DNA of 64,000 bases, taken from positions 1 to 64,000 of the forward strand of contig JACQDX010000048.1 in assembly GCA_016200895.1 (NCBI GenBank), in the 5' to 3' direction. The notes under the pieces are model-generated. The model was not told the origin of the DNA. It did no database searches and was given only the letters and a program-made list of their open reading frames with translations. This document shows positions 53,553 to 62,047 of this stretch, piece by piece; positions within the stretch are counted from its first letter, which is position 1; each line of letters opens with the position of its first letter. The DNA comes from Burkholderiales bacterium (GTDB taxonomy: Bacteria; Pseudomonadota; Gammaproteobacteria; Burkholderiales; Burkholderiaceae_D). Position numbers and translations under genes: made by a program.

Positions 53553-54000
53553 GGATGAATCTCCATTTGTAAAGTTGCCGCTGCTGCTACTTCTTCTACT
53601 GCTACTTCAATGTCAGTGCTAGAGTCGACAGGAGGAACGTATTCCTGACGCCAGATGGCAGTTTGGGATGTTCCTCCACCAGCATAAGTTGTCGAAAAAT
53701 TAAAGGCAATTGTTTTGTTAATCTTTTATTTCATAAAAATTAATTGACGTTTTTATACCACTATCCCCACTTGTTGGTGATGCCAGGAGAGGAAATTGGA
53801 CAGGCAAGCCAGGCAAGGATGGAATGCGAATTACCTGGTTTGATTTATGACAGACGAATGACAAATGGTGCTTTTCGCTGGTTTTGACGCGCTGTTGAAC
53901 ATGTTTTGCGATAGTTTTTGTATCTGTTCATGTCAAAATTTGGGAAACCGCTGCCATTTGTTGTATTCTGTAGGATTGAAACAACGGCGTTACGCCTATT
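53553..54000. other. Divergent region between the oxidase operon and corC
   Basis: A 448-base region holding the operon promoter above and presumably the corC promoter. It contains a minus-strand open frame (53725 to 53510, 71 codons) without an ATG, GTG or TTG before its last quarter, and a run of short GTAGCAG/GAAGTAG-like repeats at 53580-53610. The left side is AT-rich. Confidence 0.5.
53681..53709 (-). promoter_or_regulatory. Putative sigma-70 promoter of the split-oxidase operon
   Basis: On the minus strand TTGCCT (53709-53704) and TATGCT (53686-53681) are separated by 17 bases. Each matches the consensus at 4 of 6 positions, with an AT-rich spacer. It would give a leader of about 120 bases before ATG 53552. 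Confidence 0.4.
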
Positions 54001-54879
54001 ATGCAAGAGCATTCTAGTAAGGTCAGACCATCTGACCTTAAACCACATAGGTCATTGTTTGAACGATTGACCGCCCTGATTTCTCCTGAACCTGAAAACC
54101 GCGCCGAACTGCTGGAAGTTTTGCACGACGCGCAAGAACGCAACCTCATCGATGCCGATGCACTGGCTATGATAGAAGGCGTGTTCCAGGTATCTGACCT
54201 GTGCGCACGCGATATCATGGTGCCGCGCGCGCAAATGGATGTCATCGATATTTCCAATCCCATACAAGAATGGATGCCAGAAGTGCTGGAGACAGCGCAT
54301 TCCCGTTTCCCTGCTGTCGATGGTGATCGCGACAAGGTCGTTGGCATTTTGCTGGCCAAGGATTTGCTGCGCTATTACGCCTCTGACGCATTTGATGTGC
54401 GTGACATGCTGCGTCCGGTCATCTATATCCCTGAATCCAAACGCCTGAACATCTTGCTACGCGACTTCCGCGCCAACCGCAATCATATTGCCATGGTGGT
54501 GGATGAATACGGCGGTGTCTCTGGCCTGATCACCATTGAAGATGTGCTGGAACAAATCGTCGGCGATATCGAAGATGAATACGATTTCGAGGAAGAAGAA
54601 GACAATATCCTGGCGCTGGAAAGCAAGGGCAACGGCAAACGCTGGCGCATCAAGGGTCTGACTGATCTTGAACAATTCAATAACACCCTGGGTACGACGC
54701 TGGGGTCTGAGCATGCCGAAACCATCGGTGCCTATGTGGCCGACTATATGGGCCAGGTGCCGCATATGGGTGATGAATTCTCGATAGGCAATCTGTACTT
54801 CGAAGTCTTGCGTGCCGATGCGCGTGAAGTGCAAATGCTGATGGTGGAACAAAGACCAACTGTGCGGTCTGATGATTAA
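54001..54879 (+). CDS. corC: CorC/YbeX family CBS-domain protein
   Basis: A 292-residue protein of the HlyC/CorC type, implicated in magnesium/cobalt handling and, as YbeX, in ribosome/rRNA homeostasis. The first CBS domain is around residues 70-125 (ARDIMVPRAQMDVIDISN), the second around 130-190 (DEYGGVSGLITIEDVLEQIVGDIEDEYD). The C-terminal CorC-HlyC domain follows. The gene overlaps lnt by eight bases. In many proteobacteria it follows ybeY directly; here the insertion separates them. Confidence 0.95.
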   Translation: MQEHSSKVRPSDLKPHRSLFERLTALISPEPENRAELLEVLHDAQERNLIDADALAMIEGVFQVSDLCARDIMVPRAQMDVIDISNPIQEWMPEVLETAHSRFPAVDGDRDKVVGILLAKDLLRYYASDAFDVRDMLRPVIYIPESKRLNILLRDFRANRNHIAMVVDEYGGVSGLITIEDVLEQIVGDIEDEYDFEEEEDNILALESKGNGKRWRIKGLTDLEQFNNTLGTTLGSEHAETIGAYVADYMGQVPHMGDEFSIGNLYFEVLRADAREVQMLMVEQRPTVRSDD

Positions 54880-56452
54880 GGCTGCAATGTCTTTGCGGTC
54901 TTTGTTGTCCTCCTTGTCTGCACGTTCATCCTTTCTGCTTGTGCTGGTGGCAGGGGGGCTGAATGTGCTGTCGTTCGCCCCTTTCCATTTCTGGCCTGCG
55001 CAAATCCTGAGTCTGGCCTTGTTGTTCAGCCAGGTTTTGCGTGAGGGCGACAGCGCCATCAGCCGCAAACGGGCAGGCTGGCTGGCCTGGGCTTATGGTC
55101 TGGGGTGGCTGACGGCCAGCACCAGCTGGCTGGTGTATGCCATGACCGTGTTCGGCGGTTTGCCCGGCGTACTTTCTTTGCTGGCCCTGATGTTTTTGAC
55201 AGGCGCATTGTCTGTCTATGTGGCTGCTGCTGCCTGGGGCACGCGCTGGCTGCAGCAGCGCTGGAAAATCTCGTCTACCATCGCAGGCCTGCTGGTCTTG
55301 CCCGGTTTGTTTACCGTGGCTGAATGGCTGCGCATTTGTTTTTTAACCGGCTTTCCCTGGACTATCTCCGGTTATTCCCATACCCATAGCCCACTGGCTG
55401 GTTTTGCACCTGTCATTGGTGTACTTGGCCTGTGCTGGCTGAATGCCTTGCTGGCTGCGGCACTGGCCTTGTTGCTGTTGACGGATGCTAGCCGCAAGCA
55501 AAAACTGTCTCTACCTGCTCTGGCCCTTGTCGTATTTGTCGCAGGCTATGGCTTGCAGCAAATCAGCTGGACCAAGCCGCAAGGCCAGGCCATACAGGTG
55601 CGGCTGTTGCAGGGCAATGTTGCGCAAGACATGAAGTTCAGCCAGGAACACCTGAATGACTCGCTGACTCTGTACCACGACATGATCACGCAAACCCCGG
55701 CTGACCTCATCGTCACGCCTGAGACTGCACTGCCCATGCTGACATCGCAATTGCCGCCAGATTATCTGCCGCTGCTCAACAGCTTTGCACAAGACAGCGC
55801 CAGTACCGTCATCCTTGGTGTGGGCGTGCATGATGGAGCTGACAAGTATTCCAACAGCGTGCTCGGCATGTCGCGCCAGTATGCCCAGCCTTACCGCTAC
55901 GACAAACATCATCTCGTGCCTTTTGGCGAATTCATTCCGCCGGGCTTTCGCTGGTTTGTGAACATGATGTCCATTCCCATGGGCGAGTTTTCAACCTCTG
56001 GCCCGATACAGCCAGCCATGAAAGTTGCAGGCCAGTGGGTGATGCCGAATATCTGTTATGAAGATTTGTTCGGCGAAGAAATTGCTGCGCAACTCTCTGC
56101 ACAGCACGCTGCAGGCCAACCCGTTGCCAGCATCTTGCTGAATGCATCCAACTTGGCCTGGTATGGCAATTCATTCGCCATCCCTCAGCATTTGCAGATA
56201 TCGCAAATGCGGGTTCTGGAAACTGGTAGACCCATGCTGCGTGCAACTAACACAGGAGCCACTGCAGTCATCGTGCCGGGTGGTGTGGTTGAGCAGTTAT
56301 TGCCTGAGAATACCCGGGCAGTGCTGGCTGCGAATGTGCAGGGTTATACGGGCATGACGCCCTACATCCTCATTGGCAACCTCGGTGCATTGGGATTGTC
56401 TGTGCTAGGAGTGTTGCTGGCTTTTTTGCTGGGGCGCAGAGCAAAAAAATAG
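54872..56452 (+). CDS. lnt: Apolipoprotein N-acyltransferase
   Basis: Transfers the third acyl chain to the N-terminal Cys of lipoproteins at the inner membrane. It has 526 residues, normal length. Seven or eight membrane helices lie in the first 220 residues, then a periplasmic nitrilase-like domain. The catalytic triad regions are VTPETALPML (Glu), DKHHLVPFGEFIPPG (Lys) and NICYEDLFGEE (Cys). A final C-terminal helix is present. It overlaps corC, so the pair form an operon. Confidence 0.96.
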   Translation: MIKAAMSLRSLLSSLSARSSFLLVLVAGGLNVLSFAPFHFWPAQILSLALLFSQVLREGDSAISRKRAGWLAWAYGLGWLTASTSWLVYAMTVFGGLPGVLSLLALMFLTGALSVYVAAAAWGTRWLQQRWKISSTIAGLLVLPGLFTVAEWLRICFLTGFPWTISGYSHTHSPLAGFAPVIGVLGLCWLNALLAAALALLLLTDASRKQKLSLPALALVVFVAGYGLQQISWTKPQGQAIQVRLLQGNVAQDMKFSQEHLNDSLTLYHDMITQTPADLIVTPETALPMLTSQLPPDYLPLLNSFAQDSASTVILGVGVHDGADKYSNSVLGMSRQYAQPYRYDKHHLVPFGEFIPPGFRWFVNMMSIPMGEFSTSGPIQPAMKVAGQWVMPNICYEDLFGEEIAAQLSAQHAAGQPVASILLNASNLAWYGNSFAIPQHLQISQMRVLETGRPMLRATNTGATAVIVPGGVVEQLLPENTRAVLAANVQGYTGMTPYILIGNLGALGLSVLGVLLAFLLGRRAKK

Positions 56453-56466
56453 ACAGCTTGCAGGTA

Positions 56467-56529
56467 GGAGCGGCTTCAGCCGCGAACAATGAACACTATC
56501 CGTCATTTGTTCGCGGCTGAAGCCGCTCC
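56467..56529. repeat. Perfect 23-bp inverted repeat between lnt and the next gene
   Basis: GGAGCGGCTTCAGCCGCGAA(CAA) at 56467-56489 pairs perfectly with its complement at 56507-56529, loop 17 bases. It resembles the 'AGCGGCTTCAGCCGC' extragenic palindromes seen in several proteobacteria. It may act as a terminator for lnt, but there is no T-run. Confidence 0.75.
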
Positions 56530-56610
56530 AACAGAGAATGCTAACTATTGGCAGGTACAATCAGCGCACTGTACATCTCCCGTTCTACGTAAATCATTGC
56601 AGGAAACAAT

Positions 56611-57351
56611 ATGACAGAAGACCTCTCCGTCCTGACCCGCAAGGGTAATCCACCTGACCACAGCCTGATTTATGGCAGTCATGCAGACCAGGTAGCCGAT
56701 ATACGGTTTGGCAGTGACGGTGCACGACGTCCACTACTGATGCTGATACATGGCGGTTTCTGGAAACCAGAATATGACAGGCAGCACACCGAGGCGATGT
56801 CCAGCGCACTGGCTACTGAAGGCTGGACGGTAGTCACACCAGAATATCGCCGCATTCCCAGTAATCCTGACGCCAGCCTGGAAGACATCGCCAGCGCGAT
56901 AGAAATGCTGCCACACCAAGTGGCGCGACACAACGGCAAGATAGTATTGATTGGACATTCTGCTGGTGGCCATCTCGTGCTGTGGGCCGCAGTCAAATGT
57001 GCAACGCCCGCGCTCGCCGGTGTACTTGCCCTGGCACCCGCCGCCGACCTGCGCATGGCCCATGATTTGAAACTGGGTGATGGTGCAGTGTTGAAGTTTC
57101 TAGGCAAGAATCCGGCTGAACGCCCGGACGCCGATCCCATGCAATTACCTGCTCCTGCAGTGCCAGTGACGGTGCTACAAGGCAGCCTTGATAAAGTTGT
57201 GCCACCGGTTGTGCCTGAAGCTTATTGCAAGGCTTTCCCAAAAACGCAATTGGTATTGTTGCCAGAAGCTGGGCATTTTGCGGTGATTGATCCGCAAAGT
57301 AATGCATGGCCTGCAGTGTCATTGGCTTTGCGTGGTTTGTCGGGGGCGTGA
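56611..57351 (+). CDS. Alpha/beta hydrolase, esterase/kynurenine formamidase-like
   Basis: A 246-residue soluble hydrolase. The oxyanion-hole motif HGGFW (residues about 47-51) and the nucleophile elbow GHSAGGH (about residues 114-120) are clear. The final His is in LLPEAGHFAVIDP and an acidic residue in GSLDKVVPP. This HGGFW + GHSAGGH combination is shared with kynurenine formamidases and related esterases. No other tryptophan-degradation gene is next to it, so I do not name it. Confidence 0.85.
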   Translation: MTEDLSVLTRKGNPPDHSLIYGSHADQVADIRFGSDGARRPLLMLIHGGFWKPEYDRQHTEAMSSALATEGWTVVTPEYRRIPSNPDASLEDIASAIEMLPHQVARHNGKIVLIGHSAGGHLVLWAAVKCATPALAGVLALAPAADLRMAHDLKLGDGAVLKFLGKNPAERPDADPMQLPAPAVPVTVLQGSLDKVVPPVVPEAYCKAFPKTQLVLLPEAGHFAVIDPQSNAWPAVSLALRGLSGA

Positions 57352-57648
57352 ATCAATGTGCACACCATGTTGAAATAATCCAGATGCGCATTTTGTTGAA
57401 TAAACCTATCGAAGGGCGCAACACTAGCTCATGTAGACACGATTAGCTCAGCGCAATCGCACGCATGTTAGCCGCCATTTTCTATATCTTTCCGGTGGTT
57501 CCCTGCAAGAAAATGATATTCCGAAATACAATTTGATGAGGGATGAATCCAGAAAATTAATCGCAAATGAAAATTGGCAGTTCTCTAAATCATTATTTGC
57601 CATTCGATATGTACGCTTTTTGCACCTGTCATTTCTACGTAAGCTGTC
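57352..57648. other. Intergenic region with a repeat copy
   Basis: About 300 bases, containing a copy of the dispersed palindrome at 57431-57469. No gene recognised. Confidence 0.4.
57431..57469 (+). repeat. Dispersed palindromic repeat, copy D
   Basis: ATGTAGACACGATTAGCTCA then GCGCAATCGCACGCATGTT. Several changes from the consensus, but the two arms (CACGATT and AATCGCACG region) keep pairing. Confidence 0.6.
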
Positions 57649-58074
57649 ATGAATAAGTCGATCCCTCATATAGGTGCAGTACTAGGAATTAGTCTGTACG
57701 TTTCAAGTTTTTTCTTTCCAGTGTTCAGTTGCATTGATGGCCCGCGTCATATGGGATACAACGTCGCTTGGGCAGGATGGATGGCAATCTTTGCCCTGGA
57801 CCCAAGGTGGTTCGCAAATCCTCTCGCTCTGCTGATCGTTGCCGCAGTTGCAAGAGGGAAGGCGCTCCCGCTAGTGTCCTTGTATTCAATCCTCGTCTTG
57901 GCAGTGGCGATTTCTTGCCTTTATGTTCCCGCAATGGCGTGTGGTTCGAGTGCAGGAGGGGCGGAACCTTCACAGGGACTAAGATTTGGCGGCTACCTTT
58001 GGATTGCTGCACTCTCTGTTTTGTCGCTTACAGGCTTCGCGTGGCAAATTACCAAACCCACGAATGACGGCTAG
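57649..58074 (+). CDS. Small membrane protein
   Basis: A 141-residue protein with four predicted helices (IGAVLGISLYVSSFFFPVF; NVAWAGWMAIFAL; LPLVSLYSILVLAVAISCLY; LWIAALSVLSLTGFAWQI). A conserved-looking Cys pair is in FSCIDG and MACGSS. No family is recognised. Confidence 0.65.
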   Translation: MNKSIPHIGAVLGISLYVSSFFFPVFSCIDGPRHMGYNVAWAGWMAIFALDPRWFANPLALLIVAAVARGKALPLVSLYSILVLAVAISCLYVPAMACGSSAGGAEPSQGLRFGGYLWIAALSVLSLTGFAWQITKPTNDG

Positions 58075-58450
58075 ACCTTCTATCGAGGCGTCGTCACCCT
58101 GATTTCCTGGCACTGCTCTTTCCTGACTCTGAAAAAGCGAGTAGGGACATAGGTGTTATACAAGCGCAGCGTAATCGTACGCATGTCTGTTTACCCCCGG
58201 TCTGCAATCGAATGTTACGTGTGAAGATATTTGAAAAACAGATTCGTAAAACAATACGAACCTGAATTTAAATCAGATCACGCCTTGGAGCGCCTGCCCG
58301 TTGAACTCTTGTCAAAAACACGCAGGAATAACGTAATGTTCATCACTGCTTATCAAATGGCGAATTTAGTAAGTCCGGTGAAAAACGTAATACGTAAACT
58401 CACATCCGGGCAGCCAAGCTTAGACCAACGCCCCGTCGCCGGGGACCTAT
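58075..58450. other. Intergenic region with repeat copy E
   Basis: About 375 bases between convergent genes. A plus-strand frame at 58231-58515 starts at a TTG and overlaps the next gene on the opposite strand; I do not call it. Confidence 0.45.
58149..58187 (+). repeat. Dispersed palindromic repeat, copy E
   Basis: ATAGGTGTTATACAAGCGCAG with CGTAATCGTACGCATGTC. The right half (AAGCGCAGCGTAATCGTACGC) is identical to copy A, while the left arm is degraded. Confidence 0.7.
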
Positions 58451-58828
58451 TTACTTATTCCCTTGCACCATCTGCGCATCAATATCCGCCAGACATTCAA
58501 TACCACGCTGGGTAATCGTCATCTTGCCAGTCTCGGCATTGACTTCTACATGGGCTTTCTTGCCCAGGAAGGTAGCTACCGGGCCGGGGAGGGGCGTGTC
58601 AGGGTCATTCGCAATCGCGCGCAAGCCATCTATGCATTGCTTGATGAACAGGGTTTGCCTGCCTGCATCGGTCAGTTCCAGCGTGCCGTCTTTGCGGTGG
58701 GTCATGAACTTGATGCCGCACAGGCGCTTGGCATTGCGGCTGATGCAGGCATTCGGTTTGGTATTGCGCGGCAGCTTGCTTAATTGCTCCAGTGCGTCGT
58801 ATTCATCTATGCTGAGTTTCTGATTCAT
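58451..58828 (-). CDS. Hypothetical protein
   Basis: A 125-residue soluble protein with no signal or membrane segment. Its N-terminal part is helical (SIDEYDALEQLSKL), its C-terminal half more beta-like (KKAHVEVNAETGKMTITQRG). The TITQRG...ECLADID ending resembles the wing of a winged-helix protein, but that is weak. It stands upstream of nothing on its strand. No family recognised. Confidence 0.6.
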   Translation of the reverse strand: MNQKLSIDEYDALEQLSKLPRNTKPNACISRNAKRLCGIKFMTHRKDGTLELTDAGRQTLFIKQCIDGLRAIANDPDTPLPGPVATFLGKKAHVEVNAETGKMTITQRGIECLADIDAQMVQGNK

Positions 58829-58947
58829 TGCTACTTTCTAAAATGGAAAACGAGAAATCAAAATTTAATAACCATAATCTATTGGTTTTCTTCTGATCTT
58901 CTCTGTGCCTCTGTGCCTCTGTGGTGAGAGGTCTTGATCTTGAAAAT

Positions 58948-60252
58948 TTACTTATATACTTTGCCATTCTTCATGACGAAAGCTACCTTGGTCAAGCTAG
59001 TCACGTCTACCAGCGGATCGGTATCGACGGCAATGATGTCCGCGAACTTGCCAATCTTGATGCTGCCGACCTTGTCTTTCAAGCCCAGTAAATCTGCCGC
59101 ATTGATGGTGGCTGCCTGTATGGCTTGCATGGGGGTCATGCCATACTTGACCATGTAATAAAACTGCTTGCCATTGTCACCATGCGGGTAGACGCCAGCG
59201 TCTGAGCCAAATGCCATGCGGGCACCGCCTTGCAGGGCAGCACGGAAGTTGTCGCGTTGTTTTTGGCCTATCTCTTTTTCCTTGGCCAGCGATTCAGGCA
59301 AGAAACCCGCTTTTTCGCCTTCGCCAAGGATATAGTCGTCATTATAGATGTCCATGACCAGCCATGTGCCATGTTGTTTGGCCAATTTGATGCCTTCGTT
59401 GTCAATCAGGCTGCTGTGCTCGACTGAATCTACACCGGCGCGTATGGCATCACTGATGCCACTGGCACCGTGGGCATGGGCGGCAACCTTGCGGCCCAGC
59501 TTGTGGGCTTCCTGCACGATGGCCTGCATTTCTTCGAGGGTATATTGCTGGGCACCTGCGGCATCGCCTTTGGACAATACACCGCCAGTGGCGCAAATCT
59601 TGATGACATCTGCACCATACTTGGCCATTTCACGCACTTTGCTGCGGGCTGCCCATGGGCCATCGGCCACACCTTTGCCTACGTCATTGTATTCAGGTGG
59701 CAGCAGGTTATTGTCGCAATGACCACCCTTGATGCCTAAGGCATAGCCTGCGGCGAGTATGCGCGGGCCGGGGAAGTCGCCATCATTGATGGCATCGCGC
59801 AGGGCAACATCAGAAAAACCTTCAGAACCAACATCACGCACGGTGGTGAAACCTGCATTCAAAGTATCGCGAGCAGCCCTGACACCGTAGAGCGCACCGC
59901 GTACCGTGGATGTACCCAGAGAGCTATAGCCATGCTGGTGTGGATTGCTGGTCAGGTGCGTATGCGCATCAATCAGGCCAGGCAATACGGTGGATTTGGA
60001 CAGGTCTATGACCCTGGCCGCTGCCGGGATGGGCGTGCCAGCTATTGGCGTTATCGTAATAATATGCTCACCTTCAATGACGATAAGCTGGTCGCGCAAG
60101 ATTTTGCCGCTTTCGACATCCAGCAGGCGACCAGCCTTGATGGCGATGGTTTCTTTGGTGGGGGCTTTATCTTCAGCCTGGGTCGGGCTGGCTGCCAACA
60201 TCAGGCTGCATAGCATGCTGCTCAATAATACGGGTGCCAGGTTTTTATTCAT
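58948..60252 (-). CDS. Secreted amidohydrolase, imidazolonepropionase/prolidase-like
   Basis: A 434-residue exported metal-dependent hydrolase. A signal peptide is followed by cleavage near SPTQA-ED. Metal ligands are visible: H97 and H99 in LIDAHTHL, a carboxylated-Lys candidate in VIKICATGG, His in VAAHAHG and VEHSS, and the Asp in FGSDAGVYPHG. The overall wording is that of the Xaa-Pro/Xaa-Arg dipeptidase branch (Sgx9260-like). The substrate is probably a dipeptide or N-acyl amino acid in the periplasm. Monocistronic. Confidence 0.88.
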   Translation of the reverse strand: MNKNLAPVLLSSMLCSLMLAASPTQAEDKAPTKETIAIKAGRLLDVESGKILRDQLIVIEGEHIITITPIAGTPIPAAARVIDLSKSTVLPGLIDAHTHLTSNPHQHGYSSLGTSTVRGALYGVRAARDTLNAGFTTVRDVGSEGFSDVALRDAINDGDFPGPRILAAGYALGIKGGHCDNNLLPPEYNDVGKGVADGPWAARSKVREMAKYGADVIKICATGGVLSKGDAAGAQQYTLEEMQAIVQEAHKLGRKVAAHAHGASGISDAIRAGVDSVEHSSLIDNEGIKLAKQHGTWLVMDIYNDDYILGEGEKAGFLPESLAKEKEIGQKQRDNFRAALQGGARMAFGSDAGVYPHGDNGKQFYYMVKYGMTPMQAIQAATINAADLLGLKDKVGSIKIGKFADIIAVDTDPLVDVTSLTKVAFVMKNGKVYK

Positions 60253-60382
60253 TGTTGTTCTCTAGGATGTTTTTATATGGAATTTTCATCTTGCCGGTAT
60301 GGTGGCAAGCTGATTGCCAGCGAATATAACATGGGGAAGTTTCACGCAGCGCATCTCACATGGCAATGCTTAAGGCGCATGA

Positions 60383-60712
60383 CTAATCCACAATAAACAA
60401 CTTCGCCCCGGTCGTTGTTGATGAGCGGTGCGCTTCAGCTCCGTCAGCAACCTGGTAGCTCATGCCAGCCTTCAAAGTCAGCACGCGGCCATCATCAAGT
60501 TCGGTCAGCATTTCACCTTCCATGCACAGCAGGATATGTCCCTTGCTGCACCAGTGATCGGCCAGATAGCCGGGTGTGTATTCGACCATGCGCACGCGGA
60601 TGTCGCCAAACTTGCAGGTGCGCCAGAAGGCCTTGCCGGTAATGCCGGGATGTTCGGTTTTTTCAACAGTGGACCAGTCGGTAGTGCCAAAGGGGATATC
60701 TGAAATTTTCAT
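60383..60712 (-). CDS. DHCW-type cupin protein
   Basis: A 109-residue single-domain cupin. The name-giving motif is here varied as ADHWCSKGHILLCMEGE (residues about 51-67), giving His and Glu metal ligands. The second cupin motif is near the C-terminus (AEAHRSST). The substrate is unknown. It is the last gene of a probable operon with the acetyltransferase and the nucleosidase (94-base gap). Confidence 0.85.
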   Translation of the reverse strand: MKISDIPFGTTDWSTVEKTEHPGITGKAFWRTCKFGDIRVRMVEYTPGYLADHWCSKGHILLCMEGEMLTELDDGRVLTLKAGMSYQVADGAEAHRSSTTTGAKLFIVD

Positions 60713-60805
60713 GTGAAGGTTTTATAGAATTGAAGTGAATAATCTTTCGATACATGGAGACCAGGCTGCTGTTGCTGTCTCTTTGATGCGATGTCTTGAG
60801 CTTGA

Positions 60806-61447
60806 TTATTCTGCCAAAGCAATCGCCTTCAAAGCCCCAATATCCCCTGCGGTAATGACACTGATATGGCGGCTGATTTTTTCTGCCGGCCAATCCCACC
60901 AGGCGATTTGTTCCAGGGTATCGATAACATCGTCCGTAAAACGCCATCGTATCGGTTTGGCTGGATTGCCGCCGACGATGGTATAAGCAGGCACATCGCC
61001 GACGACCACAGAGCGTGATGAGATGATGGCACCGTTGCCTATCTTCACACCCGGCATGATCAGTGCCTCGTAGCCTATCCAGACATCGTTGCCGATGATA
61101 GTGTCACCCTTGTAGGGCAGGGCTTCAAGGTCCATCGGCGTTTTCTCCCAGCCATTGCCAAAGATCTGGAAAGGGTAGGTCGAGATACCCGCCATATTGT
61201 GGTTTGCCCCATTCATGATGAACTTGACACCACGCGCCAGCGCGCAGAACTTGCCTATGATGAGCTTGTCGCCGATGAAGGGGAAATGGTAGAGCACATT
61301 GCGCTCGAAATCTTCGGCACCATCCGGGTCATCATAATAGGTGTAGTCACCGATAAGGATATTCGGGTTGCTGACCGTATTCTTGATATAGCAAACCTGA
61401 GGGAAGCCCTGCATGGGGTGGGCGTTTTTTGGGTCTGGTCCGTGCAT
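60806..61447 (-). CDS. Xenobiotic acyltransferase, Vat/CatB-related
   Basis: A 213-residue left-handed beta-helix acetyltransferase. Visible are hexapeptide-repeat segments (IIGNDVWIGYEALIMPGVKIG), the catalytic His in MNGANHNMAG, and the YPFQIFGNGWE loop of the Vat/CatB family. Vat enzymes acetylate streptogramin A, CatB chloramphenicol; chromosomal members often have unknown substrates, so resistance is not implied. It lies six bases after the nucleosidase stop. Confidence 0.85.
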   Translation of the reverse strand: MHGPDPKNAHPMQGFPQVCYIKNTVSNPNILIGDYTYYDDPDGAEDFERNVLYHFPFIGDKLIIGKFCALARGVKFIMNGANHNMAGISTYPFQIFGNGWEKTPMDLEALPYKGDTIIGNDVWIGYEALIMPGVKIGNGAIISSRSVVVGDVPAYTIVGGNPAKPIRWRFTDDVIDTLEQIAWWDWPAEKISRHISVITAGDIGALKAIALAE

Positions 61448-61453
61448 AAAATT

Positions 61454-62047
61454 TTAATGTTGTATGTCGTCAAGCAACTGATGCAAGGCCTTGGTCATGG
61501 CCTTGATCGAGCCCTGCATATCCCATTCATCATTATCGACATTGACGAAATTCGATATGGCGCGCAATTCCAGGAAAGGCTGGTCTTCCTGCAGGCAGGT
61601 ATAGAAGAAGGCCGCACCTTCCATGTTTTCCAGGTCAACGAATTCAGTATTGACGTAGTGCGCCATGGCGGCATTCAGTGACATGCTGCGGGCTCTCGGG
61701 AATTCTGTACCTGCGGGGATGAAGGGGCAGCTAAGCGTATGGCGGCGTTCAAATTCCATGTCGATGGGCAGGTGCGCCAGGTGGGTGAAGCCCTCGGGCG
61801 TGAAAAAGCCCAGGTCACCTTCAACCTCGCTTTCAACCAGCGCCACGTCACCTACCTTGAAACTGGAATGCGGATAAGCCCCGGCTATGCCCGCCATGAT
61901 GAGCATGTCTGGCTCATATTCGTAAATAGCCCTGAGGGTCGCATGGGCGGTCGCGGTAAGCCCGACACCAGAGACGATGGTGATAATGCCTTCGCGCTGG
62001 AACAGGCTGGCTTCAGTCTGTGTAGGGAAGAGGACGGCTATTTTCAT
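61454..62047 (-). CDS. Phosphorylase-family nucleosidase, futalosine-hydrolase-like
   Basis: A 197-residue protein of the PNP/MTAN fold. It begins KIAVLFPTQTEASLF, with SGVGLTATAHATL and MAGIAGAYPHSSFKVGDVALV. The nucleoside-binding signature DLENMEGAAFFYTC and the catalytic-Asp-type region LRAISNFVNVDNDEWD follow. The combination is closest to futalosine hydrolase (MqnB), but no other menaquinone genes are present, so the substrate is uncertain. It is the first gene of a probable operon. Confidence 0.8.
   Translation of the reverse strand: MKIAVLFPTQTEASLFQREGIITIVSGVGLTATAHATLRAIYEYEPDMLIMAGIAGAYPHSSFKVGDVALVESEVEGDLGFFTPEGFTHLAHLPIDMEFERRHTLSCPFIPAGTEFPRARSMSLNAAMAHYVNTEFVDLENMEGAAFFYTCLQEDQPFLELRAISNFVNVDNDEWDMQGSIKAMTKALHQLLDDIQH

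Noticed and set aside
58231-58515. Plus-strand 94-codon frame starting at TTG
   Set aside because: It overlaps the gene at 58451 on the opposite strand and has no ribosome binding site or known motif.
61454-62047. Calling the nucleosidase mqnB
   Set aside because: The motifs are close, but no other futalosine-pathway gene is nearby and ubiquinone is the expected quinone in this group.
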